Source of the DNA: Oscillatoriales cyanobacterium RM2_1_1
Lineage (GTDB): Bacteria > Cyanobacteriota > Cyanobacteriia > Cyanobacteriales > Microcoleaceae
Assembly (NCBI GenBank): GCA_012033335.1
Contig: JAAURB010000032.1
Coordinates: forward strand, 1 to 52,099
Length of the DNA stretch: 52,099 nt
Reading direction: 5' to 3'
The notes beneath the pieces are model-generated. The model ran no database searches, had not been told where the DNA came from, and saw only the letters and a list, made by a program, of their open reading frames with translations. A program made the translations under genes and the position numbers. Numbering within the stretch: the first letter of the stretch is position 1; each line of letters begins with the position of its first letter. Below, piece by piece: positions 35,375 to 46,065 of the stretch.

Positions 35375-37089
35375 ATGATAGATACCATGATCAAGATCCC
35401 AAAATTTAGCTGGCAATTCCAGCCGAGACTAAACCCAACCCTGAAACTGAACCTGAGGTTCAATCTAGAATTCTTGCTTGCCATTGCCATTGGGCTAGGA
35501 GTCGTGTTGCGGATTCTCTTGATCGATCAGCGTGAGTTTTGGTACGACGAGGTCTTATCCTTGTTGATTGCGGCTGGCAATCGCAATGCCTATCTTGATC
35601 CCGCTGCCGCAGAATTTCCGGTACTACTCTCCGATTACACGGCTCTGTTCAATTTACCAATCGAAAATAATGTTCAGGATTTTCTCCAAAATACAGAGAA
35701 CTTACTCAAAAGCCTCTGGGGAGAACCCCATCCGCCCCTTTTTTACCTGGGTCAGCATCTCTGGTTACAGTGGTTTGGTCAGGGAGTCGCCGCAACTCGC
35801 AGCTTAAATGCGCTTTTGAGTATTGGGACAATTCTGAGTTCCTATGGTTTAGGAAAAGTGGTTTTAGGTCATCGGGGCGGTTTACTATTGGCAGCATTGA
35901 TCGCCCTGAACCCGTTCTTTTTGTTCCATTCCCTGAATGCTCGGATGTACTGCCCCGTTGTCCTGTGGACAACCCTAAGCGCTTGGGCATTACTGACCCT
36001 GATTCGCCACCGGAAAAGCCCGGAACCTATCCCCCGTAGTGTCCAAATCAGATGGAATTTATGTTTAATTCTCGCTGTGGCCTGTGGTCTGATGACCTTT
36101 TATCTATTTGCCTGTTTTGTCCTAGCGTTAGGGGTTCTAGCGGTTTTCCTGGAACGCAAACGCTCCTGGCGATCGCTGTTGCCCATCGTTGTAGGAGTTT
36201 TATTAACCCTGCCCTGGATGGTCTGGGGATTGCCTCGTCAGCTGAGTAATGCAGACTTAGATCGGTTTGGATTGTCCACTGAGTTGGGAACTCGATTGAT
36301 TCAACATCTGACTGGCTTTTTAAGTACTCTGGGTCATTTATTAATTTTGGGAGATTGGGGAGCTGATTTATCCCTATCTCTGCAACTGATAGCCGGAGTT
36401 GCTGTCGCAATCATCATGGGCGGATGCATTCTCAGTCTGGCTCGTCAGCAAGAATACCCCAGTTTAGCGACTGGGGCAATTCTAGGGATTTTTCCCGTAT
36501 TTCTGGCCCTAGGGCTCGATCTGGTCAACGGTAATCTAACCCTGAGCTGGGGGGCAGGTCGAAGTGTGATCTTTATTCTGCCTGGTTGTTTGCTATTGCT
36601 GGGAATCTGGATGGAACTGACCGCAGGTCGCTGGCGAGTTCCGGCAGTCCTGGGTCTTTTGTTACTTTATGGGACGGTTAGCATTGGAGATTATACCCTG
36701 CGCCAGCGTACCGGAATGGCAACTGTTTCCAGGGTTGTGAATCAGGACATTACCCAACCCACCTTGATTGCCATGAGTGCCAGGGATGGGGCCATGTGAT
36801 GCGATTGGCCTATTATATTGACCCCAATGCAGCGGTCATGTTACTGGCAAAGCCTGCCCCTGAATTAGCGGATGGCTTAACCAATCAAGCCCGACAATTT
36901 CCTCGGGTTATCTTGCTTGATAGTTTCAATCCTGCCTATTCTGATCCGCCCTCAACGGAGGGTGAACGTCAGGAAATTTGGGACATTATGCAGCGATCGC
37001 AAATGCAACTGATCAGCAAAGAACAGTTGTCAGGAACCATAGATATTGATCGATTTACCATGAGTGTTTATGAGCGTATCCGTCGCTAA
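35375..37089 (+). pseudogene. GT-C (ArnT/PMT-like) membrane glycosyltransferase split by a one-base frameshift
   Basis: The first frame (about 35375-36799) encodes a multi-spanning GT-C glycosyltransferase with the catalytic acid loop FWYDEVLS just after the first membrane helix, then around ten more helices. It stops in ...MSARDGAM. The second frame (36796-37089) encodes the soluble end (MRLAYYIDPNAAVMLLAKPAPE ... RFTMSVYERI, shown in parts). Inserting one T after 36787 changes GATGGGGCC to GATTGGGGCC and reads RDWGHVMRLAYYIDP across the join, which restores one protein of about 570 residues. It may be decayed, or the base may be lost in sequencing. The start is uncertain (TTG 35321, ATG 35375 or ATG 35387). 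Confidence 0.82.
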
Positions 37090-37195
37090 AACTTGAGAGG
37101 GTGCCCTCAATATGCAAATGGCGATTCTCAGGCCGTAGAGAACAGTTGAGGAATGCTACATTCAAAGTAACTCTATTTCAAGGCGATCTGTAGCA

Positions 37196-38011
37196 ATGGT
37201 TCTCCAAAAACTGCAAACGTTAAAAACATTATTTGGTGAAATGGATCGGGCATTGATTGCCTATTCCGGTGGCATTGATAGCACCCTGGTGGCCAAGGTT
37301 GCCTATGATGTTCTGGCGGATCGAGCCCTGGCCATTACGGCGGTTTCTCCTGCTTTATTGCCAGAGGATTTGGTTGAGGCACGGTTGCAAGCCGATGAAA
37401 TTGGGATTGTCCATGAAGAGATTCAGACTCAGGAAATGGCCAATCCAAACTACACCTCAAATCCCGTCAATCGTTGTTACTTTTGTAAAAGTGAACTGCA
37501 TGATACCCTCAAACCTATCGCCTTGGAGCGTGGGTATCCCTACGTGATCGATGGGGTGAATGCCGATGATCTGAGGGACTATCGTCCTGGGATTCAGGCG
37601 GCACGGGAACGGGGAGGGCGATCGCCCCTCGCCGAGATTGGCATCACCAAAGTCGAAGTGCGGGAGATGTCCAAGTTCCTCGGTTTACCCTGGTGGGACA
37701 AACCGTCTCAGCCCTGTCTTAGTTCCCGATTCCCCTATGGGGAAGCGATCACCGTTGAGAAATTGCAGCGGGTTGGGCGGGCGGAGATTCACCTGCGGAA
37801 GTTGGGTTGGAGTCATCTGCGGGTGCGCTCAGAGGCAGAAACCGCCCGGATTGAGTTGCCTCCGGAGCAAATTCAGACTTTCGTTTTAGAAACAGATTTG
37901 CCCCAGTTAGTCAGAGCCTTTCAAGCCTTGGGGTTTCTCTATGTCACCCTGGATCTGGAGGGCTATCAAAGCGGGAAACTTAATCGGGTCTTGGAGCAAT
38001 CTAGAGTTTAA
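37196..38011 (+). CDS. larE: ATP-dependent sacrificial sulfur transferase LarE
   Basis: LarE supplies the sulfur atoms of the nickel-pincer nucleotide cofactor. The 271-residue protein has the PP-loop SGGIDST at residues 24-30. Three cysteines stand at the sites expected in the family: NRCYFCKSEL (C94, C97) and QPCLSSRFPYG (C174), the last corresponding to the sacrificial cysteine. A three-cysteine pattern has been linked in other LarE proteins to a 4Fe-4S cluster; this is family knowledge, not shown here. No larB, larC or larA is in the window. Its stop overlaps that of the convergent amylase gene by 4 nt. Confidence 0.93.
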   Translation: MVLQKLQTLKTLFGEMDRALIAYSGGIDSTLVAKVAYDVLADRALAITAVSPALLPEDLVEARLQADEIGIVHEEIQTQEMANPNYTSNPVNRCYFCKSELHDTLKPIALERGYPYVIDGVNADDLRDYRPGIQAARERGGRSPLAEIGITKVEVREMSKFLGLPWWDKPSQPCLSSRFPYGEAITVEKLQRVGRAEIHLRKLGWSHLRVRSEAETARIELPPEQIQTFVLETDLPQLVRAFQALGFLYVTLDLEGYQSGKLNRVLEQSRV

Positions 38012-39483
38012 GCCTCTACCCAAACAGAAATCGAACCTCCCCCACAGCGAAAGTTACCCCAGCCCCATTCGTTGGTGTAGATCGGGTCTTGGATCTGTTC
38101 AGTCAGGTCAATGAACCGAGTATTGGGCCGACTGACTTCCATCCATTTGGAGCCTTCTGGCCCATCACTAAGAATCACCGCCATGGCCTGAGGATGGTCT
38201 ATATCCCCCAATCTTGTCCAACCAATGGTGTTGAAATGGTCAAAGTAGTCATACTGCGGCCCATAGGCATAATGCCGTCGGGCATAGAGGAATTTGTCAA
38301 TGATCCACTGATGGGAGGGCAGATGGATGAGATAACGATTGCCATCTCGGCCATAGTCTTCATAGTCCGCCCCATAATAATCAGCATAAAACACACAGGG
38401 ATAGCCTTCGGCCCGGAGCAGAATAATCCCATAAGCTAGAGGCTTGAACCACGGCTCTACAGGAGCTTCCAGGGCTTGTAAGGGCTGGGAGTCATGGTTC
38501 TCCACAAACGTAACAGCCTGCCAGGGCCGTTGCTGCATCAAGGTGCCATTTAAAATAAATCGCATGTCGTAGTTGCCCCCGGCTTTACTAGCGTAGTGAA
38601 AGTTGTAATGCAGCGGCACATCAAAGAGGGACATGCGATTGCCCACGGCATTCAGATACCAGTTCAAGGTATTGATATCGGGAACCCAGTATTCCCCAAC
38701 GACGAATAAATCTTTACCCACATATTTTTCCGCCGCATCCAGCCACAGAGGAAAGAACCAGGAAGAAATATGCTTAATCGCATCCAAACGAAAACCATCG
38801 GTTTGGGTCGTATCAAGATACCATTTCACCCAGCGGATCGTTTCAGCTTGAACCTCAGGACTTTGGAAGTCCAGATCGCAGCCCATCAAATAGGAAAAGT
38901 TGCCTTTTTCCAGGGCCACATAGTCATCAAAGCTTTTGCCTTCCAGGAGATAAACGGTACCCAGTTCCTGAGTGTAAACGTTCCAATCCACCGCATCAAA
39001 GTGCCACCAATGCCACTCAAAATCTGAATACTTGCCCTGGCGACCTGGAAAGTTGTAGTAAGTATAGGCTTTGATCTCCTGCATTGGCCCCTTGGGATGA
39101 ATGCGGTCATCCTGGGAAAATGGAGTCGCTTTGACCAATTCTGTTTCATCTCCCCCCATACGATGGTTTAGTACCGCATCGGCATAAACTTGAAGACTGT
39201 GATCGTGGAGGGTACTGATCGCATTCAGATATTCAGTAACCGTGCCGTACTTGGTTCGAATCGTGCCTTTCTGGTCAAATTCCCCCAAGTCAAACATATC
39301 GTACACTCCGTAACCTACGTCGTGAACGCCGCTCAAACCTTTGTAGGCAGGAGGCAGCCACATTGCTGTAAAGCCAGCATCAGCCAGGGCTTGGGCTCGA
39401 TTGCTCAATTCATTCCACAGGTTTTGTTCTACAGTAATGTACCAATGGAAATATTGCATCATTACGCCATTCACATATGCCAT
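38008..39483 (-). CDS. Cytoplasmic alpha-amylase (GH13)
   Basis: A 491-residue alpha-amylase of the cytoplasmic AmyA-like GH13 subfamily, with no signal peptide. The (beta/alpha)8 barrel motifs are ADAVLNHRMGG near 101, GFRLDAIKH with nucleophile D234, GEYWVPD with acid/base E264, and VENHDSQ with transition-state stabiliser D331. A C-terminal beta domain follows from about 410. It hydrolyses internal alpha-1,4 bonds of glycogen or its fragments. Start ATG 39483. It converges with larE; the stop codons TAA and TAA share TTAA. Confidence 0.94.
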   Translation of the reverse strand: MAYVNGVMMQYFHWYITVEQNLWNELSNRAQALADAGFTAMWLPPAYKGLSGVHDVGYGVYDMFDLGEFDQKGTIRTKYGTVTEYLNAISTLHDHSLQVYADAVLNHRMGGDETELVKATPFSQDDRIHPKGPMQEIKAYTYYNFPGRQGKYSDFEWHWWHFDAVDWNVYTQELGTVYLLEGKSFDDYVALEKGNFSYLMGCDLDFQSPEVQAETIRWVKWYLDTTQTDGFRLDAIKHISSWFFPLWLDAAEKYVGKDLFVVGEYWVPDINTLNWYLNAVGNRMSLFDVPLHYNFHYASKAGGNYDMRFILNGTLMQQRPWQAVTFVENHDSQPLQALEAPVEPWFKPLAYGIILLRAEGYPCVFYADYYGADYEDYGRDGNRYLIHLPSHQWIIDKFLYARRHYAYGPQYDYFDHFNTIGWTRLGDIDHPQAMAVILSDGPEGSKWMEVSRPNTRFIDLTEQIQDPIYTNEWGWGNFRCGGGSISVWVEA

Positions 39484-39796
39484 GAGAAAATTCCTTGATG
39501 TAGCAATGGGAACTTGAATAGTTCCTGATCTGACAGCAGAGTTGAAGTTGCCTTACATTACTACAAATGTTTGCTGAAATGAAATGGGGAAAGAGACCCA
39601 AAGCGCATCAAATGTCTGCAAAGCAAAAGTAAGTCGCCAGTGAAAGTGAGAGCAGGTTTTGGGGCTTAAGTTTCAAAGAAGAGGGGCAATGCCCCCCTCT
39701 TCCTATTTCACCAATAATTTGGAATTGCTGTAACTCTATTTATTCATGGCAATAGGGATGGCAACAGTTTTGCTGAAAACCGCCACCCAATTCTTA
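39484..39796. other. 313-nt spacer with GC-rich inverted repeat 39678-39702
   Basis: No gene is present. A strong inverted repeat, GAAGAGGGG against CCCCCCTCTTC around CAATG, lies about 95 nt beyond the ArsA-like stop. Read on the minus strand it is followed by TTTGAAACTT, so it could end that transcript, though the T run is short. Confidence 0.45.
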
Positions 39797-40984
39797 CTAA
39801 ACTTTCGCCATTTGAGCAAATTTAATCTTAAGGTAATCATCCTCCATCTTTGCCCCAGTGGGTTGCAGAGCCGCCAATGCTTGAGGCAGGACTAGATTCC
39901 GTCGATGATTGCCAATGCGAATATTCAATTCATCTCCAGTTTTATTCAGTTGAACTTGTTCTTTTGGGATCCCAGGCAAATACAGCTCTAAACTGTAATG
40001 ATCGCCCCCTTCAACAATTTTTATCGTGTTTTCCTTATAATACACTTGAGTTGGATCTTCCTCGTGGTATAAGGTTTCCCGCAGACGTTCCAGAGCCTCT
40101 AAACCACACATTTCCTCGGAATAGAGAGGCACTTCTTTAACAGGAAGGGGACTGAAGTTGTCGTGAATTTCCTGGCGATATTGTTGCTGATTTTCTTTCC
40201 AGCGCTTGAAAAATGGATCGGTGACCGTGTCTGGAATAATCCGATTGGCAATAATTAAATCCGTTGCCACATTATATAAACTCAGGTAAGCGTGGGCTCG
40301 TAGGGACTCTTTAATCACCATCTTTTCTGGATTGGTCACTAACCGAACGGAGGTCTTGGTGTTGTCAGTTAGGACTTTTTCCAGGGCTTCAATCTGCTCA
40401 TAAAACTCGAAGGGGGCATCCATCACTTCTTTGTCAGGCAGGGAAAACCCGGTCAGGGGTCTGAAAATTGGTTCTACTAGGGGTCTGAGGGCTACCGACA
40501 TTCCCTGTAACGGTTTGTAAAATTTTCTCATGTACCATCCGCCAACTTCTGGCAAACTCAGAAGGCGTAAAGCAGTTCCAGTGGGGGCGGAGTCAATCAC
40601 TAGCACATCAAACACCCCCTCATCATAGTGGCGCTTCATTCTCACCAGACCGAAAATTTCATCCATTCCCGGCAAAATTGCCAGTTCCTCCGCCTGAACC
40701 CCATCCAACCCTCGAGCTTGCAGGACTTGAGTGATGTAGCGTTTGACAGCTCCCCAGTTGCCTTCTAGCTCCATCAGAGCATCGAGTTCAGCCCCCCAAA
40801 GATTCTCCTTGACCCGGACAGGTTCATGACCCAGCTCCATATCAAAACTATCGGCCAAGGAATGGGCTGGATCAGTGCTGAGGACTAAGGTTTTATAACC
40901 CAACTGGGCACATTGTAAACCTGTTGCCGCCGCAACGGAGGTTTTACCAACACCCCCCTTTCCGGTCATCAAAATCACACGCAT
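39797..40984 (-). CDS. ArsA/GET3-like ATPase with C-terminal Hsp20-like domain
   Basis: A 395-residue P-loop ATPase of the ArsA/TRC40 family. The deviant Walker [10 protein letters not shown] starts at residue 8, switch I is [12 protein letters not shown] near 37, and switch II is [14 protein letters not shown] near 130. Residues 312-392 form the ArsA-associated Hsp20-like domain ([17 protein letters not shown], then [16 protein letters not shown]). Such single-domain ArsA proteins occur in cyanobacteria and plastids; membrane-protein targeting or metal handling are possible, and no arsenite pump is nearby. ATG 40984 follows a spacer holding a 12-nt tandem duplication. Confidence 0.92.
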   Translation of the reverse strand: MRVILMTGKGGVGKTSVAAATGLQCAQLGYKTLVLSTDPAHSLADSFDMELGHEPVRVKENLWGAELDALMELEGNWGAVKRYITQVLQARGLDGVQAEELAILPGMDEIFGLVRMKRHYDEGVFDVLVIDSAPTGTALRLLSLPEVGGWYMRKFYKPLQGMSVALRPLVEPIFRPLTGFSLPDKEVMDAPFEFYEQIEALEKVLTDNTKTSVRLVTNPEKMVIKESLRAHAYLSLYNVATDLIIANRIIPDTVTDPFFKRWKENQQQYRQEIHDNFSPLPVKEVPLYSEEMCGLEALERLRETLYHEEDPTQVYYKENTIKIVEGGDHYSLELYLPGIPKEQVQLNKTGDELNIRIGNHRRNLVLPQALAALQPTGAKMEDDYLKIKFAQMAKV

Positions 40985-41008
40985 TTTGTCAAGTCCTGCT
41001 TAAAACTT

Positions 41009-41032
41009 ATTCATAATCCTATTCATAATATA
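41009..41032. repeat. 12-nt tandem duplication upstream of ArsA-like gene
   Basis: ATTCATAATCCT and ATTCATAATATA lie head to tail, 25-48 nt before the ArsA-like ATG (minus strand). Confidence 0.6.
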
Positions 41033-41261
41033 GCGATTTTTAATCCCTATTCCAGCAGTGTGAGAAGCGCAGTATTTTAGTCTATTTGTCACTACTCAGG
41101 TTGGAAAGGAGAAAAAAGGTCTTCCAGCCCACATGCCGCTATAAACAAGAAGTCTATAACCAGGCTGAATGTCACCTAGCTGACTCGATCCCCTCAACAG
41201 TGGTGCAGGAATCTTAGTCCCCAGGAAACAATCAGACAGCTATACGACTGCAAGAATCTGG

Positions 41262-41657
41262 CTAATCCTGCAACAGGGTCTTGATTTTATCAACAAACTC
41301 CTGATGGTCAATGACGGGCTTAGAAATATAGTCGTTTGCACCACTTTTGGAGAGAAAATCTTCCCGATCCCCGGCCATGGCATGGGCAGTCACCAGAATT
41401 ACCGGGAGTTTGGCGGTTCTGGGATCGGCTTTGAGGATTTTGGTAATCTCGATCCCATCGACGGATCTGCCCTCATAGACACTGCGAGCCAGAGAAACAT
41501 CCATCAGGATCAGATCTGCCTCTCCTGCCTGGGCAACTCGAATCACTTCTTCCACATTTTCTGTATGCTTGACCGCTAACCCGCCTCGCTTCGTCAAGAT
41601 TTTCGAAAAGACGCGGGCATTAACCTGATCGTCTTCTACAATCAGCACTGTTTTCAT
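41262..41657 (-). CDS. Single-domain response regulator (CheY-like)
   Basis: A 131-residue receiver domain without an output domain. The acidic pocket (EDD at residues 8-10), the phospho-acceptor Asp 53 in ADLILMDVSL, the Thr in ILVTAHAM near 90 and the Lys in ISKPV (113) are intact. The start is ATG 41657 (MKTVLIVEDD) with GGGAG upstream; an ATG at 41690 would add 11 unlikely residues. The cognate kinase is not in the window. Receiver-only proteins like this act by protein contact, for example in phototaxis or stress signalling. Confidence 0.93.
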   Translation of the reverse strand: MKTVLIVEDDQVNARVFSKILTKRGGLAVKHTENVEEVIRVAQAGEADLILMDVSLARSVYEGRSVDGIEITKILKADPRTAKLPVILVTAHAMAGDREDFLSKSGANDYISKPVIDHQEFVDKIKTLLQD

Positions 41658-42074
41658 CTGAGTCTCCCGCCAGACACACTTGCAGATCATGCCGTGCTAT
41701 CTTAGCATGACACCCGACTGATCAATGAGCGATTCCAAAAAAGCTCCAAATTAAACTTTGTGGCCCTAGTTAACCAAACATTCTCATTAAAAATCAGGGT
41801 TGCTAGTTGACAGCACTTTAGTTCTTGATTGATCTTAGAGTAAACAGCTTTGAATCACAAAGTTTTTTCCGGCACTTCCCTGAGGCCAGGATGTCTGGCT
41901 GTAATTGTGACTATTCTGTGATAGTTGGTCACTCAGATAGGATTAGATTCAGGGAATGATCTTCGGTGTGTTGATAGATTCACTAAGTCTGTGAAGCATT
42001 GTCAGATCATTCAGTCCACCAATCTTCCAATACCCCTCTCACCTTACTCGTAGTGCTAACCGCTCAACCCGCTG
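41658..42074. other. 417-nt divergent spacer
   Basis: No gene, repeat or convincing promoter is visible. A TTGACA at 41817-41822 is followed 17 nt later by TGATCT, a poor -10, so I do not call a promoter. Confidence 0.4.
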
Positions 42075-44612
42075 ATGCTCATGGCTAAACAGTTAAACCT
42101 TCTCTCTGGACAAGTTATCGCAACCCCCCTGCATACTGAAATGCAGCAATCCTACCTGGAATACGCCATGAGTGTAATCGTAGGACGGGCACTGCCGGAT
42201 GTGCGAGATGGTTTGAAACCGGTACATCGCCGAATTCTCTACGCCATGCACGAACTGGGTCTGGTTCCAGAACGACCCTATCGCAAGTGTGCCCGGGTTG
42301 TTGGGGATGTCTTAGGCAAATATCATCCCCATGGGGATCAGTCGGTCTATGATGCCCTAGTGCGATTAGTTCAGGAGTTTTCGACCCGTTATCCTTTATT
42401 GGCAGGCCATGGCAACTTCGGTTCTGTGGATAACGATCCCCCCGCCGCCATGCGATATACGGAAACTCGTTTAGCCCCAATTGGCAATGAAGCCCTGCTC
42501 GCAGAGGTGGGAGAGGCCACCGTGAGCTTCATTGATAACTTTGATAGCTCCCAACAAGAACCAACGATCTTGCCCGCTCAGTTACCGTTCCTGCTCCTCA
42601 ATGGCAGTTCGGGTATTGCCGTGGGGATGGCAACCAATATTCCGCCCCATAACCTGGGGGAAGTGATCGATGGTTTGGTTGCCTTGATTGATCACCCTGA
42701 TTTGACCGATGAAAAATTAATCCAGTTGATTCCGGCCCCTGATTTCCCCACTGGGGGGGAGATTGTCAGGACTGAGGGAATTACCGATGCCTACACCCAG
42801 GGACGGGGCAGTATTGTGGTACGAGGAGTGGCGGGAATTGAGGAGATCGCCACAGGTCAACGCCGCCGCACCAAAACAGCCATTATCATCACCGAGCTGC
42901 CGTTTCAGGTGAACAAGGCGGGCTGGATTGAGAAAGTAGCGGGGTTGGTCAATGCCGGTAAACTAGATGGGATTTCAGATATTCGGGATGAGAGCGATCG
43001 CGAGGGGATGCGCGTCGTAGTAGAGCTCAAGCGCGAAGCCAATCCTCAGATTGTGCTGCATCATCTCTATCAGCAGACCGATTTAATGTCCCGATTTGGG
43101 GCCATTTTCCTGGCCATTGTCGGGGGGCAGCCCCGGCAATTAACCCTGAAGCAAATCCTCCAGGAATTTCTCAGTTTCCGAGAGCAGACCTTAATCCGGC
43201 AATATACCTATGAATTGGCCGCGACAGAACGGCGTTGTCATATTGTTGAAGGGTTGCTCAAGGCCCTGGATTTTCTAGACGAGGTAATTGAGATTATTCG
43301 TCATTCTCCTGATGGCACCACTGCCCGGGCAACGTTACAGGAACGGCTAGATCTGAGTGAGCTACAAGCCAATGAGATTTTGGCCATGCCCCTGCGGCGG
43401 TTGACCGGTCTAGAACAGCAAAAACTCCGGGATGAATTCACCCAGTTGCAGGAGCGCATTGCCCAATTGCGCCGCTTAATTGAAGAACGCCCGGAATTGT
43501 TAAAAGCTTTAAAGAAAGATCTGCGGGCCTTGAAGCGTAAATTCGGCGATCCTCGGCGCACCCGGCTGATTTCCCTCGAGGAAAACGAGTCCCCCGCCGC
43601 TAAATCCTCCGGTAAACCCAAAGCTCCATCATCGCCATCAGCTAAAGCACCACCAGAAGAAATTCTTCAGGCTTTGATGCCCCCCGATGAAGACACGGTG
43701 GTGGAGTTTAGCCATCGGGGTTATGCCCGTCGCCTCTCCCCCAAAGCTGCCGATGCCAAGTCCCGTAACCCGGGCAATTCTGCGACTGCCCGGGAGGGGG
43801 ATGATTTTCCAGTGCAGACTTACCAGACCACCACTGGGGAGGATTTGATTATTGTCATGCGAACGGGCAAGGTCTATCCCCTCAAGGTCGGGGAGATTCC
43901 AGCCACGTCAAGTCGGGCTCGAGGCACGCCATTAATCACCCTATTGCCCCCTTCTGCCCTCAAAGATGCTCCCGTTAGCCGTCAAGAACTGATTTTAGAC
44001 CATTTGATTCTGGCCAGACACCCCGAAAAAACGGATCTGATTGCTCTGACCCAGCAGGGAAAAATTAAGCGCCTTGCCCTGAGTGAACTAGCTGATCTGA
44101 CGAATCGGGGAGTGACCATTGTCAAGCTCAAGGACGATGATGAGCTCAATTCAGTCAATCTCTGTCAACTGGGGGAACAGTTGATTCTGGCTTCTTCCGG
44201 GGGACGGTTGCTGCGATTTGAGATTAATGACGACCAGTTGCCAGCCATGGGACGAACAGCCCAGGGATCCCAGGCTACCCGATTGCGAAAGCAAGAACAA
44301 CTGGTGGGCTGTCTCACCCTGAGTTTGAATAGCAATTTACTATTGATTTCTGAGCAGGGCTATCTCAAATACCTGCCCCTGGAGCAGGTGCGCGAAAGTA
44401 GTCGAGGGGCAATTGGTACCCAGATCTTCCAATTCAAAGCCCCTAAAGATCAGCTCATTGGCATGGTAGCAGCCCATCCAGAACAAGAAGTTCATCTGCT
44501 CACCAGCGAAAATCGGATCATTCGGTCTGGGGTTGACGATATCCTGAGGGCTCCGGGCGATCGCCCCTTTGAGCTCGACCGCAATGAAAAAATTATTCTG
44601 GTCAAGGGTTAG
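42075..44612 (+). CDS. Type IIA DNA topoisomerase subunit A (GyrA/ParC paralogue)
   Basis: An 845-residue gyrase/topoisomerase IV A subunit. The winged-helix core is intact with the catalytic tyrosine Y128 in [13 protein letters not shown]. The quinolone-pocket helix reads [16 protein letters not shown], with Gln 89 and Ser 90 where most GyrA proteins have Ser/Thr and Ala. A low-complexity Ser/Pro/Lys linker (near residues 510-535) precedes a six-bladed C-terminal beta-pinwheel whose blades read as [19 protein letters not shown] and [15 protein letters not shown] see no canonical QRRGGKG GyrA-box, so it may be the second, ParC-like copy found in many cyanobacteria. Starts at ATG 42075 or 42081. 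Confidence 0.93.
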   Translation: MLMAKQLNLLSGQVIATPLHTEMQQSYLEYAMSVIVGRALPDVRDGLKPVHRRILYAMHELGLVPERPYRKCARVVGDVLGKYHPHGDQSVYDALVRLVQEFSTRYPLLAGHGNFGSVDNDPPAAMRYTETRLAPIGNEALLAEVGEATVSFIDNFDSSQQEPTILPAQLPFLLLNGSSGIAVGMATNIPPHNLGEVIDGLVALIDHPDLTDEKLIQLIPAPDFPTGGEIVRTEGITDAYTQGRGSIVVRGVAGIEEIATGQRRRTKTAIIITELPFQVNKAGWIEKVAGLVNAGKLDGISDIRDESDREGMRVVVELKREANPQIVLHHLYQQTDLMSRFGAIFLAIVGGQPRQLTLKQILQEFLSFREQTLIRQYTYELAATERRCHIVEGLLKALDFLDEVIEIIRHSPDGTTARATLQERLDLSELQANEILAMPLRRLTGLEQQKLRDEFTQLQERIAQLRRLIEERPELLKALKKDLRALKRKFGDPRRTRLISLEENESPAAKSSGKPKAPSSPSAKAPPEEILQALMPPDEDTVVEFSHRGYARRLSPKAADAKSRNPGNSATAREGDDFPVQTYQTTTGEDLIIVMRTGKVYPLKVGEIPATSSRARGTPLITLLPPSALKDAPVSRQELILDHLILARHPEKTDLIALTQQGKIKRLALSELADLTNRGVTIVKLKDDDELNSVNLCQLGEQLILASSGGRLLRFEINDDQLPAMGRTAQGSQATRLRKQEQLVGCLTLSLNSNLLLISEQGYLKYLPLEQVRESSRGAIGTQIFQFKAPKDQLIGMVAAHPEQEVHLLTSENRIIRSGVDDILRAPGDRPFELDRNEKIILVKG

Positions 44613-44649
44613 GATAGGAAGTTACTGGTAACGTTGGGCTGGATTTTCG

Positions 44650-44685
44650 GGTTTTGGCAGTGGTTTTGGCAACGGTTTTGACAAT
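44650..44685. repeat. 12-nt tandem repeat, three copies
   Basis: GGTTTTGGCAGT, GGTTTTGGCAAC and GGTTTTGACAAT follow each other with an exact 12-nt period, ending 9 nt before the ABC ATPase start. Confidence 0.75.
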
Positions 44686-44694
44686 TAATCAAGT

Positions 44695-45963
44695 ATGGCA
44701 AAAGTTCTTTTAGAGAATGTTTATAAAACTTTCCAACCATCTCCACAGAAGTTCCAGAAAAATCTAGCTGAATCAGATTGTTCAAACCCAGAATTAACGG
44801 TACCTCAAGCTGTTCTGCGACAGATTAATTTGACCGCAGAAGCGGGGGAGTTCCTGGTTTTGGTTGGCCCTTCAGGTTGTGGTAAGAGTACCCTGCTGCG
44901 ATTGATTGCCGGGTTGGAACCTTTGAGCGCCGGAAATATCTGGATTGGAGGAACCCTGGTCAATAATTTACCCCCCAAGGCCCGGGATATTGCCATGGTC
45001 TTTCAAAATTATGCCCTGTATCCCCACCTCAGGGTTTATGACAATCTCGCTTTTGGATTGCGCCGTATGGGTCGGCAATTGCCTGCTGGATCAGGGTTCC
45101 AGGCTCAGCAGCAAAAAACCATTTCGGATCGGGTGCTCAGGGTGGCAGAACTGCTCCAAATTGAGTCTTTATTAAAGCGCTATCCCAAGGAATTGTCCGG
45201 CGGCCAAAAACAACGGGTGGCTCTAGGACGGGCGATCGCCCGCAATCCCCAGGTATTTCTCATGGATGAACCCCTGTCTAATTTAGATGCCAGATTACGC
45301 ACCGAAACCCGAGCCCAAATTGTCGAATTGCAGCGGGATTTAGGCATCACAACAATTTATGTCACCCACGATCAAACAGAAGCCATGACCATGGGGTCGC
45401 GGATTGCCGTGATGGATCGAGGTCAGATTCAGCAGATCGCCTCTCCCCTGGAAATTTACAATACTCCCGCCAATCGATTTGTGGCCGAATTCATGGGTTC
45501 TCCGCCGATGAATTTCCTCTCCGTTCAATACACTAAAACCTTGTTACTGACTCATCCCGGTTTTCAGATTGTTTTGCCCTATTCCTGGGAGCATCCGCTG
45601 CAATCCTATGATCAAAAATCTATAATTTTAGGCATTCGTCCTGAGCATTTCAGAGTTAATTCTCTGGAATTGAAGTTAGATTTAACATCAGATTCAACTG
45701 CAAACTTGAATCGTCTGAAAATCCGAGTGCATCGCCTGGAATCCCTCGGTCATGAAACCCTGGTTTATGGAGAACTAGTTTACGGAGAGTTGGTTCAGCC
45801 TCAATCCAGGAATTTTTCTCTCACCAAATCAGCTCAGATTCTAGTGCGAGTTTCAGGGGAATTTGCTGTGACTGCTGGGGATCTACTCTGGCTGGAAGTC
45901 ATGGTTGATAAACTACAGTTATTCGATTCAGAAACCGGACTATCCCTCTTACCCAAGCCTTGA
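44695..45963 (+). CDS. ABC transporter ATPase, sugar-import type (MalK/UgpC family)
   Basis: A 422-residue ATPase for carbohydrate-type import. Walker [10 protein letters not shown] is at 58-66, the signature [16 protein letters not shown] near 166, Walker [17 protein letters not shown] near 190 and the H-loop in [19 protein letters not shown]-fold regulatory domain follows from about 245. It is longer than the usual 360-390 residues, with an insertion near residues 14-38 and a 15-nt in-frame tandem duplication (45763-45792, [10 protein letters not shown]). No permease or binding protein is adjacent, so it is probably shared by distant transporters, as is common for MalK-type proteins in cyanobacteria. 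Confidence 0.93.
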   Translation: MAKVLLENVYKTFQPSPQKFQKNLAESDCSNPELTVPQAVLRQINLTAEAGEFLVLVGPSGCGKSTLLRLIAGLEPLSAGNIWIGGTLVNNLPPKARDIAMVFQNYALYPHLRVYDNLAFGLRRMGRQLPAGSGFQAQQQKTISDRVLRVAELLQIESLLKRYPKELSGGQKQRVALGRAIARNPQVFLMDEPLSNLDARLRTETRAQIVELQRDLGITTIYVTHDQTEAMTMGSRIAVMDRGQIQQIASPLEIYNTPANRFVAEFMGSPPMNFLSVQYTKTLLLTHPGFQIVLPYSWEHPLQSYDQKSIILGIRPEHFRVNSLELKLDLTSDSTANLNRLKIRVHRLESLGHETLVYGELVYGELVQPQSRNFSLTKSAQILVRVSGEFAVTAGDLLWLEVMVDKLQLFDSETGLSLLPKP

Positions 45964-46065
45964 TCCTATATTTGACAGTTGACTCTGTAGCAGTCCTCAA
46001 TCAATCTTGGCAAAAAGCGAGAGCAAGATTTTGAAACCTCATCCTCAAGCAGGGAAACACCCCAG

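Noticed and set aside
41817-41845. TTGACA box before the topoisomerase gene as a promoter
   Set aside because: The sequence 17 nt downstream, TGATCT, matches the -10 consensus at only its two end positions.
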